A stretch of 64,000 bases of DNA from positions 124,001 to 188,000 of the forward strand of contig NZ_VWWJ01000015.1 of the NCBI RefSeq assembly GCF_011753055.1. The letters are read 5' to 3'. Source of the stretch: Burkholderia sp. Ax-1719 (lineage in GTDB: Bacteria > Pseudomonadota > Gammaproteobacteria > Burkholderiales > Burkholderiaceae). Position 1 is the stretch's first letter. Each line of letters begins with the position of its first letter. The position numbers were made by a program, and so were the translations under genes. Positions 8,459 through 17,538 of the stretch are shown piece by piece. Under the pieces are notes generated by a model that ran no database searches, was not told the origin of the DNA, and worked only from the letters and a program-made list of their open reading frames with translations.

Positions 8459-8980
8459 TTACGCTTCGCGCAGCGCGACATCCACCACTGGCGCGCCGGT
8501 CATCGCCGCGAGTTCCTGCGGCGACAGATTGAACACCGCATGCGGATGGCCGGCCGCCGCCCACAGGCTGTCGAGCGAAAACAGATCGGCGTCGATCAGC
8601 GTGATGGGGCGCGTGGCGTGGCCAATCGGGCACACGCCGCCAATTGCGTAGCCGGTCATCTCGCGCACGAACTTCGCATCGGCGCGGCCGATTTCGCCGA
8701 CATGCGCCTCGACCTTCTTTTCGTCCACGCGATTCGCGCCGCTTGCGATCACAAGCACGGGCGCATCGTCCTTGCGACGACGGAACAGGATCGACTTGGC
8801 GATCTGCGCGACTTCACAGCCGAGTCCCGCAGCCGCTTCCGCCGAGGTCTTGCCCGTCTCGGGCAGCAGTACGACCGGTTTGACGTGGCCATGATCGCGC
8901 AGCAGCAGCGCAACGCGGCGCGCGGATTCGGGCAGTGCTTCGATGCCGTCCTTCCCGGAGTTGATAAGCGTGTCGATCAT
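8459..8980 (-). CDS. YbaK/EbsC-family aminoacyl-tRNA deacylase
   Basis: A 173-residue YbaK-type protein. Members hydrolyse mischarged aminoacyl-tRNA in trans, classically Cys-tRNA(Pro). The conserved Lys62 in QIAKSILFR, the SGANRVDEKKV stretch and the YAIGGVCPIGH loop with the family Gly/Pro pattern are all present. It is the second gene of the minus-strand run, 36 bases after HMG-CoA lyase. The family includes ProXp and YbaK subtypes, and which amino acid is edited is not resolved here. Confidence 0.9.
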   Translation of the reverse strand: MIDTLINSGKDGIEALPESARRVALLLRDHGHVKPVVLLPETGKTSAEAAAGLGCEVAQIAKSILFRRRKDDAPVLVIASGANRVDEKKVEAHVGEIGRADAKFVREMTGYAIGGVCPIGHATRPITLIDADLFSLDSLWAAAGHPHAVFNLSPQELAAMTGAPVVDVALREA

Positions 8981-9016
8981 ATTGAAGATTCCTTCGTACT
9001 GCGATTCGAATTCAGA

Positions 9017-9949
9017 TTATGCGCACGCGGCGGCGCTCTGCTGTTTGGCGAGCAGCGCCTTGCCTGCGCGCGAGACGTTGTTGCGGCCAATTGCGCGCGA
9101 AATAAAATCGCCCGCGGCCACGACCTGATCGAGATCGACGCCCGTATGAATGCCCAGGCCGTTCATCAGATACAGCACGTCTTCGGTTGCCACGTTACCC
9201 GTTGCGCCCTTCGCATACGGACAGCCGCCCAGCCCTGCCACGGAGGCGTGGAAGATCGCAATGCCTTCTTCCAGCGCGGCATAGATATTTGCCAGCGCCT
9301 GACCATAAGTGTCGTGGAAGTGGCCCGAAAGACGCTCGCGCGGGAACACCTTCGTGACGGCCTCGAACACTTCGTGCACGCGCTTCGCGGTGCCTACGCC
9401 GATGGTGTCGGCGATATCGATTTCGTCGCAGCCCAGCGCCGCGAAACGCTGCACCACATCCACCACCGACGCCACCGACACGTCGCCCTGGTACGGGCAG
9501 CCGAGCGAGCACGACACGCTGCCGCGAATGCGCACGCCAGCGGCCTTTGCCGCTTCGGCCACGGGTGCGAAACGTTCGATGCTTTCGGCGATCGAGCAAT
9601 TGATGTTCTTCTGCGAGAACGCTTCGCTCGCTGCGCCGAAGATCACGATTTCATCGGCGCGCGCGGCGAGTGCGCCTTCGAAGCCGCGCAGATTCGGCGT
9701 AAGCGCCGAATAGATCGTGCCTGCGCGGCGTGCGATGCCGTCCATCACCTGCGCGCCGTCGGCCATCTGCGGGACCCATTTCGGCGAGACGAACGAGGCG
9801 GCTTCGATATTCGCGAAGCCCGCCTGCGTGAGGCGATCGATCAGTTCGATCTTGACCTGCGTGGGCACGAATTCCTTCTCGTTTTGCAGGCCGTCGCGCG
9901 GACCGACTTCAACGATCTTGACTGCGTTGGGGAGGGTGGTTGCTGCCAT
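9017..9949 (-). CDS. mvaB: Hydroxymethylglutaryl-CoA lyase
   Basis: A 310-residue TIM-barrel lyase that splits HMG-CoA into acetoacetate and acetyl-CoA, the last step of leucine breakdown. Landmarks are VGPRDGLQNE near residues 15-24, the metal-binding SGHFHDTYG (His210 and His212), and the active-site signature SVAGLGGCPYAKGATGN with Cys243. Length matches the family. It is the first gene of a minus-strand run with ybaK, DUF1289, maoC and the MBL-fold gene. Liu-type genes for earlier leucine steps are not in this window. Confidence 0.95.
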   Translation of the reverse strand: MAATTLPNAVKIVEVGPRDGLQNEKEFVPTQVKIELIDRLTQAGFANIEAASFVSPKWVPQMADGAQVMDGIARRAGTIYSALTPNLRGFEGALAARADEIVIFGAASEAFSQKNINCSIAESIERFAPVAEAAKAAGVRIRGSVSCSLGCPYQGDVSVASVVDVVQRFAALGCDEIDIADTIGVGTAKRVHEVFEAVTKVFPRERLSGHFHDTYGQALANIYAALEEGIAIFHASVAGLGGCPYAKGATGNVATEDVLYLMNGLGIHTGVDLDQVVAAGDFISRAIGRNNVSRAGKALLAKQQSAAACA

Positions 9950-9980
9950 GTCTGTCTCCTGTCCTTGTCTTTTCTGCCGC

Positions 9981-10028
9981 GTTTCAGCGGCTCATTCAGC
10001 GACTCATTCAGCGACTCATTCAGCGACT
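9981..10028. repeat. 12-bp tandem repeat, three exact copies plus one degenerate
   Basis: The unit CATTCAGCGACT occurs three times in perfect tandem from 9993 to 10028, preceded by a degenerate copy (GTTTCAGCGGCT). The array fills most of the gap between the reductase stop codon and the start of HMG-CoA lyase, both on the minus strand. Confidence 0.9.
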
Positions 10029-10978
10029 CAATACCCGCGCTTGATATGCACGACGCCGCTCACGGTTTCGCCGCGCGCGAGCGCTTCGATCTTGTCCGCG
10101 ATCTGCGAAACCGCTTCCTCGCGCAGCGTGAGCGCCGAGCTATGCGGCGTAATCGTGATGCGCGGCTCCAGCCAGAACGGATGCTCTGGCGGCAGCGGTT
10201 CGGTGCGGAACACGTCGAGCGTGGCGCCCGCGAGCGTGCCGTTCGCCAGCGCATCGAGCAGGTCCTGTTCGACCAGATGCGTGCCGCGCGCGACATTCAC
10301 CACATACGCACCGCGCGCGAGCTTGCCGAAGGTGTCGGCGTTGAGAATGTCGTGGGTATCGGGCGTGGCGGGCAGCAGATTGACGAGCACTTTGACATCG
10401 TCGAGAAAGGCGTCGAACTGCGGGCTGCGCAATTCGCCCGAAAACGTTTCGATTCCGTCGATCGCTTTCGCGCTGCGCGCAAAGCCGCGCACCGGCACGC
10501 CCAGCGACGCCACCGCGCGCGCGACCTGCGAGCCCAGCACGCCCAGACCGAGCACGCCCACGGTGAAGGTTTCGACGGGATGCGGCGCGAGCACGTGCCA
10601 TTCGCGGCGCGCCTGTTGCTGCGCGTAGTCGTCGAAGCGGCGCAGATAGCGCAGCACCGCATGCTGCACGTATTCGGCCATTTGCGGCGCCATGCCCGAA
10701 TCTTCAAGACGCACGAGCAGCGCATCCTGCGGCAGCGTGCCGGGATGCGCACGTTCGAGCGCGAGGATGGCGTCGACGCCCGCGCCCAGGTTGAACACGG
10801 CGCGCAGGCCGCGCGACGCGGCGAACATCTCGCGCGGCGGGTGCCAGACCACGGCGAAATCGGCGGGGGCGGTGTCGCCGGGCTGCCATTCGCGCAGTTC
10901 GGCGTTCGGCAGGGCGCGCGCGAGGGCGGAGAGCCAGCCGGAAGCATCGGATTGCGGGAGCCAGAACAGAATCTTCAT
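10028..10978 (-). CDS. ghrA: Glyoxylate/hydroxypyruvate reductase A-type 2-hydroxyacid dehydrogenase
   Basis: A 316-residue D-2-hydroxyacid dehydrogenase that reduces glyoxylate or hydroxypyruvate using NAD(P)H. The Rossmann motif GLGVLGSQVARAVASLG and the later VNVARGTHLVEQDLLDAL and ITPHSSALT segments match the GhrA branch. In this branch the catalytic base sits in the PHSSALT His, and the Arg of NVARG binds substrate. I start it at the ATG preceded by GAGGGA, giving the family N-terminus MKILFWLPQ. Upstream in-frame codons do not resemble relatives. Confidence 0.9.
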   Translation of the reverse strand: MKILFWLPQSDASGWLSALARALPNAELREWQPGDTAPADFAVVWHPPREMFAASRGLRAVFNLGAGVDAILALERAHPGTLPQDALLVRLEDSGMAPQMAEYVQHAVLRYLRRFDDYAQQQARREWHVLAPHPVETFTVGVLGLGVLGSQVARAVASLGVPVRGFARSAKAIDGIETFSGELRSPQFDAFLDDVKVLVNLLPATPDTHDILNADTFGKLARGAYVVNVARGTHLVEQDLLDALANGTLAGATLDVFRTEPLPPEHPFWLEPRITITPHSSALTLREEAVSQIADKIEALARGETVSGVVHIKRGY

Positions 10979-11197
10979 CGTGATACGTATCCCTCGAAAT
11001 CGCGTGGCAAAGTCGGTGGCCACATTCTACTTTTTCGTGCCGGAAGCCGTCGCGCTTTCTCCCGCAGCGCCCGAAACGCAGCACGCCGCGCCGCACCATC
11101 GCGGGGCCGCGAAAAAGCTAAGCAAAAAAAATTGGTTCGGCGCGCGCCGGGTGCAGATCACAATCGCTCCACGATCCGTCGAAGCGAGGAAAAAATC

Positions 11198-11824
11198 ATG
11201 CTTTCGTGCGCACAATCACGTTGGCCGCCGAGACTCGTCACCGTGCCGGGCCTGCATGGCAGCGACGGGGCGCATTGGCAAAGCTGGCTGGAGCGCCAGT
11301 TCCCGCGCTCGCTGCGCGTCGAACAGGACGACTGGGACGCGCCGGACCTGGCGGTGTGGAGCCGCGCGCTCGCGCAATTGCTGGCACGCGAACGCGGGCC
11401 ATTTCTGCTCGCGGCGCACAGCTTCGGCTGCCTCGTGACCGCTTACGCGCTGCAACAAGACTTATTGTCCGCCGATGTGGCGGGCGTGTTGTTCGTCGCG
11501 CCCGCGAGCCCGGAAAAGTTCCGCTTTGCCGGGCCGTTCGAGGCGCGGCGTCTGAAAGTGCCGTCGATTCTGATCGGCAGCGAAACCGACCCGTGGATGT
11601 CGCTCGACGGCGCGCAGCGCCTTGCGCGGCAACTGGGCAGCGCATTCGTGAATCTTGGCGATGCGGGGCATATCAACACGGCGGCGGGCTTCGGGCCCTG
11701 GCCACGCGCCAAGTATTTCGTCGATACGCTGGTGCATTGCGAAGCGCCGCGCAGACTTCGCGACGAAGAGGGTGACGAGGAAAGCGTCGCCTACGACATC
11801 GAAGCGCGCCTTAAATACGCCTGA
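11198..11824 (+). CDS. RBBP9/YdeN-family serine hydrolase
   Basis: A 208-residue small alpha/beta hydrolase. The triad is readable: Ser75 in the AAHSFGC nucleophile elbow (the HSxG variant typical of RBBP9/YdeN), Asp131 in GSETDPWMS and His158 in GDAGHIN. The TVPGLHGSDGAHWQSWLER opening is a family hallmark. The ATG follows GCGAGGA. The frame stays open for more than 2.8 kb upstream, but that part is antisense to other genes and is not coding. The physiological substrate is unknown. Confidence 0.9.
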   Translation: MLSCAQSRWPPRLVTVPGLHGSDGAHWQSWLERQFPRSLRVEQDDWDAPDLAVWSRALAQLLARERGPFLLAAHSFGCLVTAYALQQDLLSADVAGVLFVAPASPEKFRFAGPFEARRLKVPSILIGSETDPWMSLDGAQRLARQLGSAFVNLGDAGHINTAAGFGPWPRAKYFVDTLVHCEAPRRLRDEEGDEESVAYDIEARLKYA

Positions 11825-11845
11825 ATCCCAGGCGCAACGTCCGGC

Positions 11846-13096
11846 TCAATGCGCGCGCGCCTCACGCAACAGGCGCGCGGTATGCAGCGCAATCATCCCT
11901 TCTTCATCGGTACGCACGGCAAACACCGGCACGCGGCTATCGCGCGCGGCGACGCGCTCTTTGCCCGCTTCGTTGGCAGCGCTGTCCAGCGCAATGCCGA
12001 ATAGCGGCGCAAGCCGCTCGCACACCTGCGCGCGAATCTGCGGCGCGTGCTGGCCGATCCCGGCCGTAAACACCAGCGCATCCAGCCCGCCCATCACCAC
12101 AGCAAGCTTGCCCACTTCCTGCGCGATCCGGTACGTGTAGAAGTCGATGGCGAGCTTCGCCTGCGCGCTGTCGCTCGCCAGCAGTTCGCGCATGTCGCTG
12201 CTCACGCCCGAGAGGCCTTTGAGGCCCGAGTCGTGATACAGCAGCTTCTGGATCTCGTCATGGCCCATGCCGCGTTCCATCATCCACAGCACTGCGCCCG
12301 CGTCGAGCGCGCCGCAGCGCGTGCCCATCGGCAGGCCGTCGAGCGCGGTGAGGCCCATGGTGGTTTCCACGCTCTTGCCGTCGTGCATCGCACACAGGCT
12401 CGCGCCGTTGCCCAGATGCGCGACCACCACGCGACCGCGCGCGATATCGGGCGCGACGGCGTGCAGATGATGAGCGATGTACTCGTAGGAGAGGCCATGG
12501 AAGCCGTAGCGGCGCACGCCTTCCTCGTAGTAGTGATAGGGCAGCGCGAAAAGCTGCGCCATGATGTCGTTGCCCGCGTGAAACGCCGTATCGAAGCAGG
12601 CCACTTGCGGCAGTTCGGGCGCGGCAATACGCACCGCGCGGATCGCCGCGAGATTGTGCGGCTGATGCAGCGGCGCGAGCGGCGTGAGCGAGTCGAGTTC
12701 GGTGATCACCTGATCGTCGATGAGCGTCGCGTCCTTGAAATGCGCGCCGCCATGCACGACGCGATGGCCGATCGCAGCGGGCGGCGTGTCGCGCAAACCC
12801 ACCGCGAGCACGAGGCGCAGCAAGCGGAACGCGGCGTCGTGATCGGCGACCTGCGCGACGGGAAACTTCTGGTCGACGATCAGGCGGCCGTCGGCCATAT
12901 GCGCTTCCAGACGCGGCGCCACGCCGATGCCCTCGATCTGCCCACCCGCGCCAAGGATCGCGCGCGCGCCGGCTTGCACGTTCGGATCGTCGATCACGCG
13001 ATACACCGAGCACTTGATGCTCGACGAACCGGCGTTGACGACCAGCACGATCTGGCCTTCGCCGTGCTCGTGGGCGTGGGAGTTGTCGACGCTCAT
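11846..13096 (-). CDS. ackA: Acetate kinase
   Basis: A 416-residue acetate/propionate kinase that interconverts acetyl phosphate and ADP with acetate and ATP. The ASKHA signatures are present: LVVNAGSSSIKCSVY at the N-terminus, GHRVVHGGAHF, the phosphate-2 loop VVAHLGNGASLCAM, and TTMGLTALDGLPMGTRCG. The N-terminus carries a short His-rich extension (SHAHEHGEGQ). Its ATG directly abuts the stop of pta with no gap, so the pair is coupled. Being divergent from the DUF3141 gene suggests a role outside simple acetate overflow. Confidence 0.95.
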   Translation of the reverse strand: MSVDNSHAHEHGEGQIVLVVNAGSSSIKCSVYRVIDDPNVQAGARAILGAGGQIEGIGVAPRLEAHMADGRLIVDQKFPVAQVADHDAAFRLLRLVLAVGLRDTPPAAIGHRVVHGGAHFKDATLIDDQVITELDSLTPLAPLHQPHNLAAIRAVRIAAPELPQVACFDTAFHAGNDIMAQLFALPYHYYEEGVRRYGFHGLSYEYIAHHLHAVAPDIARGRVVVAHLGNGASLCAMHDGKSVETTMGLTALDGLPMGTRCGALDAGAVLWMMERGMGHDEIQKLLYHDSGLKGLSGVSSDMRELLASDSAQAKLAIDFYTYRIAQEVGKLAVVMGGLDALVFTAGIGQHAPQIRAQVCERLAPLFGIALDSAANEAGKERVAARDSRVPVFAVRTDEEGMIALHTARLLREARAH

Positions 13097-14038
13097 TTAC
13101 AGCACCTCTGCGTTCTGTCGCGCGCGCCGCGCATGGGCGAGCAGCACCGCGATGGCGCAACTGCCGATGCGCGAGCGCACCGTGTCCGCGCGGCTCGTGA
13201 GGATGATGGGCACGCGCGCGCCCAGCACGATACCCGCCGCGCCTGCGCCCGCGAGGAAGGTCAGCTGCTTGGCGAGCATGTTGCCGGCTTCCAGGTCCGG
13301 CACCAGCAGGATGTCGGGGTCGCCCGCAACCGGCGAATGGATGCCCTTGATGCGCGCGGCTTCGGTGCTGATGGCGTTGTCGAAGGCAAGCGGTCCGTCG
13401 AGCAGGCCGCCTTCGATCTGACCGCGATCGGCCATCTTGCACAGCGCGGCGGCGTCGATGGTCGAAGGCATCTTGTCGGAGACCGTTTCGACCGCGGCGA
13501 GGATCGCCACCTTCGGCGTGGGGATGCCCAGCGCCTGCACCAGATCGATGGCGTTGCGCACGATGTCGGCCTTGTCGGCGAGCTTGGGGAAGATGTTGAC
13601 GGCGGCGTCGGTGATGAAGAGCGGCTTGTGGTACGTGGGCACATCCATCGCGAACACATGCGAAAGACGCCGCTCCGTGCGCAGTCCGTTGCTGCCGGAC
13701 GCCACTTCGTGTAGCAGTTCGTCGGTGTGCAGGCTGCCTTTCATCAGCAGCTCGGCCTCGCCCGATCGCACCGCGAGCACGGCGCGCGCGGCGGCGGCGT
13801 GGCTGTGCGGCACATCGACGATCGTCACGTTATCGAGCGAGAGATTGGCCTCCTGCGCGACCGAACGGATCTTCGCCTCGGGACCGACGAGAATCGGCGC
13901 GATCAGGCCCAGATTGGCGGCGTCGAGCGCACCCGTGAGCGACGACACGTCGCAGGGATGGGCAACCGCAGTGGGCACGGGCGCAAGACCCGCGCAACGC
14001 GACAGCAGGATCGAGTACTTGTCGGGCGTTGTAGTCAT
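13097..14038 (-). CDS. pta: Phosphate acetyl/butyryltransferase
   Basis: A 313-residue phosphotransacylase forming acyl phosphate from acyl-CoA. Recognisable segments are LIAPILVGPEAKIRSVA near the N-terminus, ELLMKGSLHTDELLHEV, the DVPTYHKPLFITDAAVNIFP strand and GDPDILLVPDLEAGNML. In this family many members are fused to an N-terminal MaoC hydratase; here that domain is absent. The ATG used (MTTTPDKYS) has GGAG upstream; an ATG eight codons earlier is possible. It is coupled to ackA. Acetyl and butyryl specificity cannot be separated by eye. Confidence 0.92.
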   Translation of the reverse strand: MTTTPDKYSILLSRCAGLAPVPTAVAHPCDVSSLTGALDAANLGLIAPILVGPEAKIRSVAQEANLSLDNVTIVDVPHSHAAAARAVLAVRSGEAELLMKGSLHTDELLHEVASGSNGLRTERRLSHVFAMDVPTYHKPLFITDAAVNIFPKLADKADIVRNAIDLVQALGIPTPKVAILAAVETVSDKMPSTIDAAALCKMADRGQIEGGLLDGPLAFDNAISTEAARIKGIHSPVAGDPDILLVPDLEAGNMLAKQLTFLAGAGAAGIVLGARVPIILTSRADTVRSRIGSCAIAVLLAHARRARQNAEVL

Positions 14039-14509
14039 TTCAGGCTCCACGCAAGGCATGTTCGAACGCGAATGTGACGACGGCGAGGGCAGCCGTTGTG
14101 GACAACCGGCAAGGGCCGCGCGTGCAGCAATGCGGGTCCCCAATTTCGCACGGTCATGCTGCGCCGCGCAAAGCGCAAATAGTGTAGTCCAGCGCGCTTT
14201 GACGAGCGCTCAACATGGCCGACCGTGGCCGGCGCAAGGGACTTCACATGCATCCCGCATGATCTCGCGTTGGCCCGGCGCGGGCCATGCAGCAAAGCGC
14301 CGCGCGCATCGACATGTTTGTTGTCACGCCGCATTCATGCCACGGCGCGATCATGGTCCGTTCGTAACCCGGCAGTGCGATCCGGCCCGCCTTGACTTTC
14401 CGCGAGGCGCTGCCTAGATTGGACTTTTGCAGTGCAGCATGACTGCCGCGTGCGCTCGCCTGTGCCTGGCTGTTGCGCGACGCGCGCCCCGTTAAAGGAG
14501 ATTCGTGTC
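14039..14509. promoter_or_regulatory. Divergent control region between pta-ackA and the DUF3141 gene
   Basis: No convincing gene is present. A good sigma-70-type promoter lies at 14392-14420 on the plus strand: TTGACT, a 17-base spacer and TAGATT, which would transcribe the DUF3141 gene with a leader of roughly 80 bases. The minus-strand promoter for pta is not clear. Confidence 0.7.
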
Positions 14510-17443
14510 GTGGCAGTTTCCGCCCTCTCGTCCGCTTCCTCGTCTGCATCTACGCCTTCCACCTCGGCGTCTTCCACACCCGCCGCGCCGTTCTGGCCCC
14601 TCTGGCCGCTCCCGTCACTTTCGTCCTTCTCCGCGTTTCAGACCCTGCCGCCATTCCAGCCCATCGCCGATGCTTTTGCCGAATCGGCCGGAGCCGCGCA
14701 ATCCGCGTTCGGCAACGTGCTCGGCAACGCGTGGCAGAGCGCGATCTCGCAGGCCACCGCGCCGTTCGGCGGCTTCGCCTTGACGCGCGAGCCATCGGCG
14801 GCGGCCAGCCTGCCCGCCGCGCCCAGATTGCCGGAGGCCGCGCCCGCTGCGATCCAGCCGCTGTTCGACTACCTGTTCGACGCCTGGCAGCGCAGCGTGC
14901 TGTTCCTCGACGTGCTGCGCGAGCGCGGCAACCAGACCTATCTCCATGAGAAGGCCGGCATGCCGCCGGTGCTCGCGTTCGACTACGACGTGATCGTCGA
15001 TGGCCGCGAACTCGACGATCCCTGCAATTACGCACTCCTGCGCATCAAGCCGGAGGAGGGCGTGCAGACCGATCCGCGCATGCGACCGTTCGTGGTGATC
15101 GATCCGCGCGCGGGGCATGGCCCTGGCATCGCCGGCTTCAAGATGGATAGCGAAGTGGGCATCGCGCTGCGCAAGGGCCATCCCTGCTATTTCGTGACCT
15201 TCTTCCCGGTGCCGACCGAAACGCAGACGATCGAATCGGTTGGCAAGGCCGAAGCCGTGTTCCTGCGCAAGGTGCGCGAACTGCACGCCGACGCCGACGG
15301 CCTGCCCTTCGTGATCGGCAACTGCCAGGGCGGCTGGGCCGCCGCGCTGCTCGCGGCCTCCGCGCCTTCGCTGGTCGGCCCGCTGATGCTGGCAGGTTCG
15401 CCGCTTTCTTATTGGGCCGGTGTGATCGGCAAAAATCCGATGCGCTATTCGGGCGGCATGCTGGGCGGCTCGTGGGCCTCGTCGCTGGCCGCCGATCTGG
15501 GCGATGGCCACTTCGACGGCGCGTATCTGGTACAGAACTTCGAGAACCTGAATCCCGCCAATACGTTCTGGGGCAAGCTCTACAACCTCTACGCGCGAGT
15601 AGATACCGAGCGCGAGCGCTTCCTCGAATTCGAGCGCTGGTGGGGCGGCCATTTCCAGCTCAATCGCGCGGAAATCGACTGGATCGTGCAGAACCTGTTC
15701 GTCGGCAATCACCTCACGCGTAACGAGGTGTACGCGAAGAACGCGCGCTCGCCGGTGGATCTGCGCAATATCCGCACGCCGATCATCGTGCTGGCCTCGT
15801 GGGGCGACAACATCACGCCGCCGCAACAGGCGCTCAACTGGATTCCCGATCTTTATGCCAGCGTCGATGAAATCGTCGCTAACGAGCAGGTGATCGTCTA
15901 TTGCCTGCACGACAAGGTGGGCCACCTGGGGATTTTCGTTTCCGCAAGCGTGGCGAATAAAGAGCACACCGAACTGTTTTCGGCGCTTGATCTGATCGAC
16001 GTGCTGCCGCCGGGACTGTACGAGGCGAAGATCACCGATACGACGCCGGAAGCGGGCCGTCTCGATGCGATCGAAGGGCGTTACGAGATCCGCTTCGAGC
16101 GCCGGTCGATCGAGGATGTGCTCGCGCTCGACGATGGCCGCGACGACGAACAGCCGTTCGAAGTCGTGCGCCGGTTCGCCGAGAACAATCAGCGCATCTA
16201 TGACCTGTTCGTTTCGCCGGTCGTGCGCGGGTCGAGCAATGCGCTGACGGCGCATCTGCTGCGCGAAACGCATCCGTCGCGGGTGGAGCGCAGCATGTTC
16301 AGCGACGCGAACCCGGCGCTGGGCGTGCTGCCCGCCATCGCCGAAGCGGTGCGCGCGCATCGCAAACCGGCCGCGCCGGACAATCCCTTCACGCTGATTG
16401 AAAAGCAGGTATCGGCGAGCATTGAAGGCGCGTGGGACGCGTATCGCGATGCGCGCGACGCGTGGGTCGAGCGCACCTTCTACAGCCTCTACACGGCGCC
16501 GTGGGTGCAGGCCTGGGTGGGCGTCGCGCCGAATACGCCGCTCGATCCGATCGCGCCGCCGCTTTCGGCGCTACGCAAGGAACTCGCGCAGACGCGCCTG
16601 CGTGCGGCGCGTGCGCATCTGCACAACGGATCGCTGCTCGATGCGTTCATGCGCGTACTGGCCTATCTCGCCGACGAAATGCATGTGGTGCAGTACCGCC
16701 CGTTCCAGCGCATGCGCGAACTGGGCCGCGAGTATCTGGGCGACCGGCAGCCGAGCATCGCCGAACTCAAGGATGCGGCGCGCCGCCAGGGCGCGATCGT
16801 GCAGCTCGATGCGCAAGCCGCCATCAATGCGTTGCCCGATCTCGTGCCCGATACGCGCACGCGCCGCACGCTGATGGCGGTGGTGTATCAGGTGGCGACC
16901 GCCTATGAGCCGCTCGAAGGCGAGCGCGCCCAGCGCTTTGCCGAAGTGCAGCGCGTGCTGGGCCTGGAGCCGGGCAGTGAGAAGGACGCCCTGCCGCCGC
17001 CGCCGGGAAGCGGTGGGGCAGGCGGCACGGGGGGCGCTGAAGGGGGCAAGCCAGGCGCCGACACGCAAACCGCTCCCACGGGCTCACAAGGCGCCGCAGC
17101 GGCGTCTGCGCCTGTGGCTCCTGCTGCGCATGTCGACGTGAAGGCTGCGAAGCCTGTCGCACCGGCGCGGACACGCGCCGTGGCCAGGAAGGTCGTCAAG
17201 CCCGCCGTTGTCGAAAAAGCCGCGCCCGTGGTGGCGGAGAAGCCGAAGCGCGCCGCGCGTCCGGCCTCGAAGGTGAAGGCGGCGGCTGCCGCGGCGGCGC
17301 AAGCCGTTGCCGCGCCCGAGCCGAAAGCGCCGGCCGCCAAGGCTTCCGCCGCGCGTGGTTCTCGCACGACCAATGCGCCGTCGGCGACGCGCGCCGCAAG
17401 TCCTGCCGCGGCGCGTCGCCGGGCATCGCGCGCGGGCGAGTAA
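14510..17443 (+). CDS. DUF3141 protein, PHA-synthase-like hydrolase fold with a basic tail
   Basis: A 977-residue protein starting at a GTG nine bases after AAAGGAG. The N-terminal 80 residues are Ser/Ala/Pro-rich and aromatic (FWPLWPLPSLSSFSAFQ). The core holds an alpha/beta-hydrolase signature of the PHA synthase type: Gly-Asn-Cys272-Gln-Gly-Gly, Asp433 in SWGDNITPP and His472 in KVGHLGIF. The Cys-to-Asp distance of 161 equals that of Ralstonia PhaC1. A helical domain follows to about residue 840, then a Gly-rich linker and a 100-residue Ala/Lys/Pro/Arg tail resembling histone H1 or PhaF. The family function is not established. Neighbours are pta-ackA (divergent) and fabI (downstream). Confidence 0.85.
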   Translation: MAVSALSSASSSASTPSTSASSTPAAPFWPLWPLPSLSSFSAFQTLPPFQPIADAFAESAGAAQSAFGNVLGNAWQSAISQATAPFGGFALTREPSAAASLPAAPRLPEAAPAAIQPLFDYLFDAWQRSVLFLDVLRERGNQTYLHEKAGMPPVLAFDYDVIVDGRELDDPCNYALLRIKPEEGVQTDPRMRPFVVIDPRAGHGPGIAGFKMDSEVGIALRKGHPCYFVTFFPVPTETQTIESVGKAEAVFLRKVRELHADADGLPFVIGNCQGGWAAALLAASAPSLVGPLMLAGSPLSYWAGVIGKNPMRYSGGMLGGSWASSLAADLGDGHFDGAYLVQNFENLNPANTFWGKLYNLYARVDTERERFLEFERWWGGHFQLNRAEIDWIVQNLFVGNHLTRNEVYAKNARSPVDLRNIRTPIIVLASWGDNITPPQQALNWIPDLYASVDEIVANEQVIVYCLHDKVGHLGIFVSASVANKEHTELFSALDLIDVLPPGLYEAKITDTTPEAGRLDAIEGRYEIRFERRSIEDVLALDDGRDDEQPFEVVRRFAENNQRIYDLFVSPVVRGSSNALTAHLLRETHPSRVERSMFSDANPALGVLPAIAEAVRAHRKPAAPDNPFTLIEKQVSASIEGAWDAYRDARDAWVERTFYSLYTAPWVQAWVGVAPNTPLDPIAPPLSALRKELAQTRLRAARAHLHNGSLLDAFMRVLAYLADEMHVVQYRPFQRMRELGREYLGDRQPSIAELKDAARRQGAIVQLDAQAAINALPDLVPDTRTRRTLMAVVYQVATAYEPLEGERAQRFAEVQRVLGLEPGSEKDALPPPPGSGGAGGTGGAEGGKPGADTQTAPTGSQGAAAASAPVAPAAHVDVKAAKPVAPARTRAVARKVVKPAVVEKAAPVVAEKPKRAARPASKVKAAAAAAAQAVAAPEPKAPAAKASAARGSRTTNAPSATRAASPAAARRRASRAGE

Positions 17444-17452
17444 GCGACAAGC

Positions 17453-17495
17453 AAGCGCGGGGCGGCTGGCTCAAGCTAGCCGCCTCGCGCTTTTT
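17453..17495 (+). terminator. Intrinsic terminator after the DUF3141 gene
   Basis: AAGCGCG pairs with CGCGCTT and GGCGGCT with AGCCGCC around a 10-base loop, followed by five T. fabI starts 44 bases later and may rely on read-through or its own promoter. Confidence 0.8.
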
Positions 17496-17538
17496 CATTT
17501 CGTTGTGAATGCAACCTTAACCGTCAACGAGGTCAGCC

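Noticed and set aside
8312..11824. A single 1170-codon plus-strand reading frame
   Set aside because: Most of it is antisense to YbaK, HMG-CoA lyase and the reductase, with Arg/His-rich nonsense composition. Only the last 208 codons, after a good ribosome site, form a real hydrolase gene.
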